The position numbers and the translations under genes are program-made. The notes under the pieces are model-generated. The model did no database searches and was not told where the DNA came from. It saw nothing but the letters and a program-made list of their open reading frames with translations. A DNA stretch of 33,228 bases. Origin: Phocaeicola sp. (GTDB lineage Bacteria; Bacteroidota; Bacteroidia; Bacteroidales; Bacteroidaceae). Shown here piece after piece: positions 33,168 to 33,228 of the stretch. Numbering within the stretch: position 1 is the stretch's first letter; every line of letters starts with the position of its first letter. Location: positions 1-33,228 of the forward strand of contig JAHHQV010000027.1 of the NCBI GenBank assembly GCA_020026175.1, written 5' to 3'.

Positions 33168-33228
33168 TCAATAACTTGCATTGAAGACTTTTGCATAAGC
33201 CGGGTTAACGGTATAGATGTTCAGTCTG
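33168..33228 (-). other. Possible C-terminal end of a gene entering from the right
   Basis: On the - strand a frame open from the window edge reads RLNIYTVNPAYAKVFNASY and stops at 33168. About 35 nt further on (33118-33132) a 5-bp hairpin and a TAATTTTT run follow, which could end its transcript. The piece is too short to name, and other frames are possible. Confidence 0.25.

Overview
The window is a chromosomal stretch from an anaerobic member of the Bacteroidales, most like Bacteroides/Phocaeicola/Prevotella. The evidence is the gene content (HmuY-type hemophore, MurF-alanine racemase fusion, GSCFA protein, PCMD and PorT-like surface proteins, Rpn protein, DUF5715 protein, a nuo cluster without nuoEFG) and promoters of the Bacteroidetes primary-sigma type (TAnnTTTG at -7, sometimes TTG about 20 nt upstream). 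The DNA is AT-rich, and most leaders lack an E. coli-like Shine-Dalgarno sequence. I cannot fix the genus from sequence alone.

Layout. Positions 1-1887 hold the end of a haem/iron uptake operon on +: the C-terminus of a TonB-dependent receptor, an HmuY-like lipoprotein and an eight-helix membrane protein. An orphan secreted protein with its own promoter and a strong terminator follows (2020-2742). A 599-bp gene-free stretch (2674-3272) carries four palindromes spaced exactly 21 bp apart, upstream of a malic enzyme with a C-terminal phosphotransacetylase-like domain (maeB). Next come a two-helix mini-protein, NADP-type glutamate dehydrogenase (gdhA) and an AraC-family regulator. Positions 8605-11902 hold a divergent surface-protein locus: a DUF4925-like lipoprotein on - against a PCMD lipoprotein plus PorT-like barrel on +. 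On the - strand there follow an Rpn-family PD-(D/E)XK protein with a 12-bp tandem repeat, the MurF-Alr fusion and a GSCFA protein. A tight divergent promoter pair separates GSCFA from dxs and trkA (+).

Positions 20518-30465 hold a nuo operon in the order nuoA, B, CD (fused), H, I, J, K, L, M, N. It encodes the whole membrane arm and the quinone/N2 connecting module, but no NADH-oxidising module (nuoE, F, G). A perfect 22-bp two-way terminator ends it. The window closes with a - strand operon, read right to left: DUF5715 lipoprotein, truA and an EamA-type transporter.

The central-metabolism genes (malic enzyme, glutamate dehydrogenase, Dxs, MurF-Alr, TruA, Nuo) look like ordinary core genes. 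I found no CRISPR array, insertion sequence, prophage, rRNA or tRNA. I do not see a clearly new multi-gene system. The best leads are the 21-bp palindrome array, the short secreted-protein gene between trkA and nuoA whose 3' end carries a promoter motif, the DUF5715 protein with M15-peptidase-like zinc ligands, and the divergent PCMD/PorT/DUF4925 locus.
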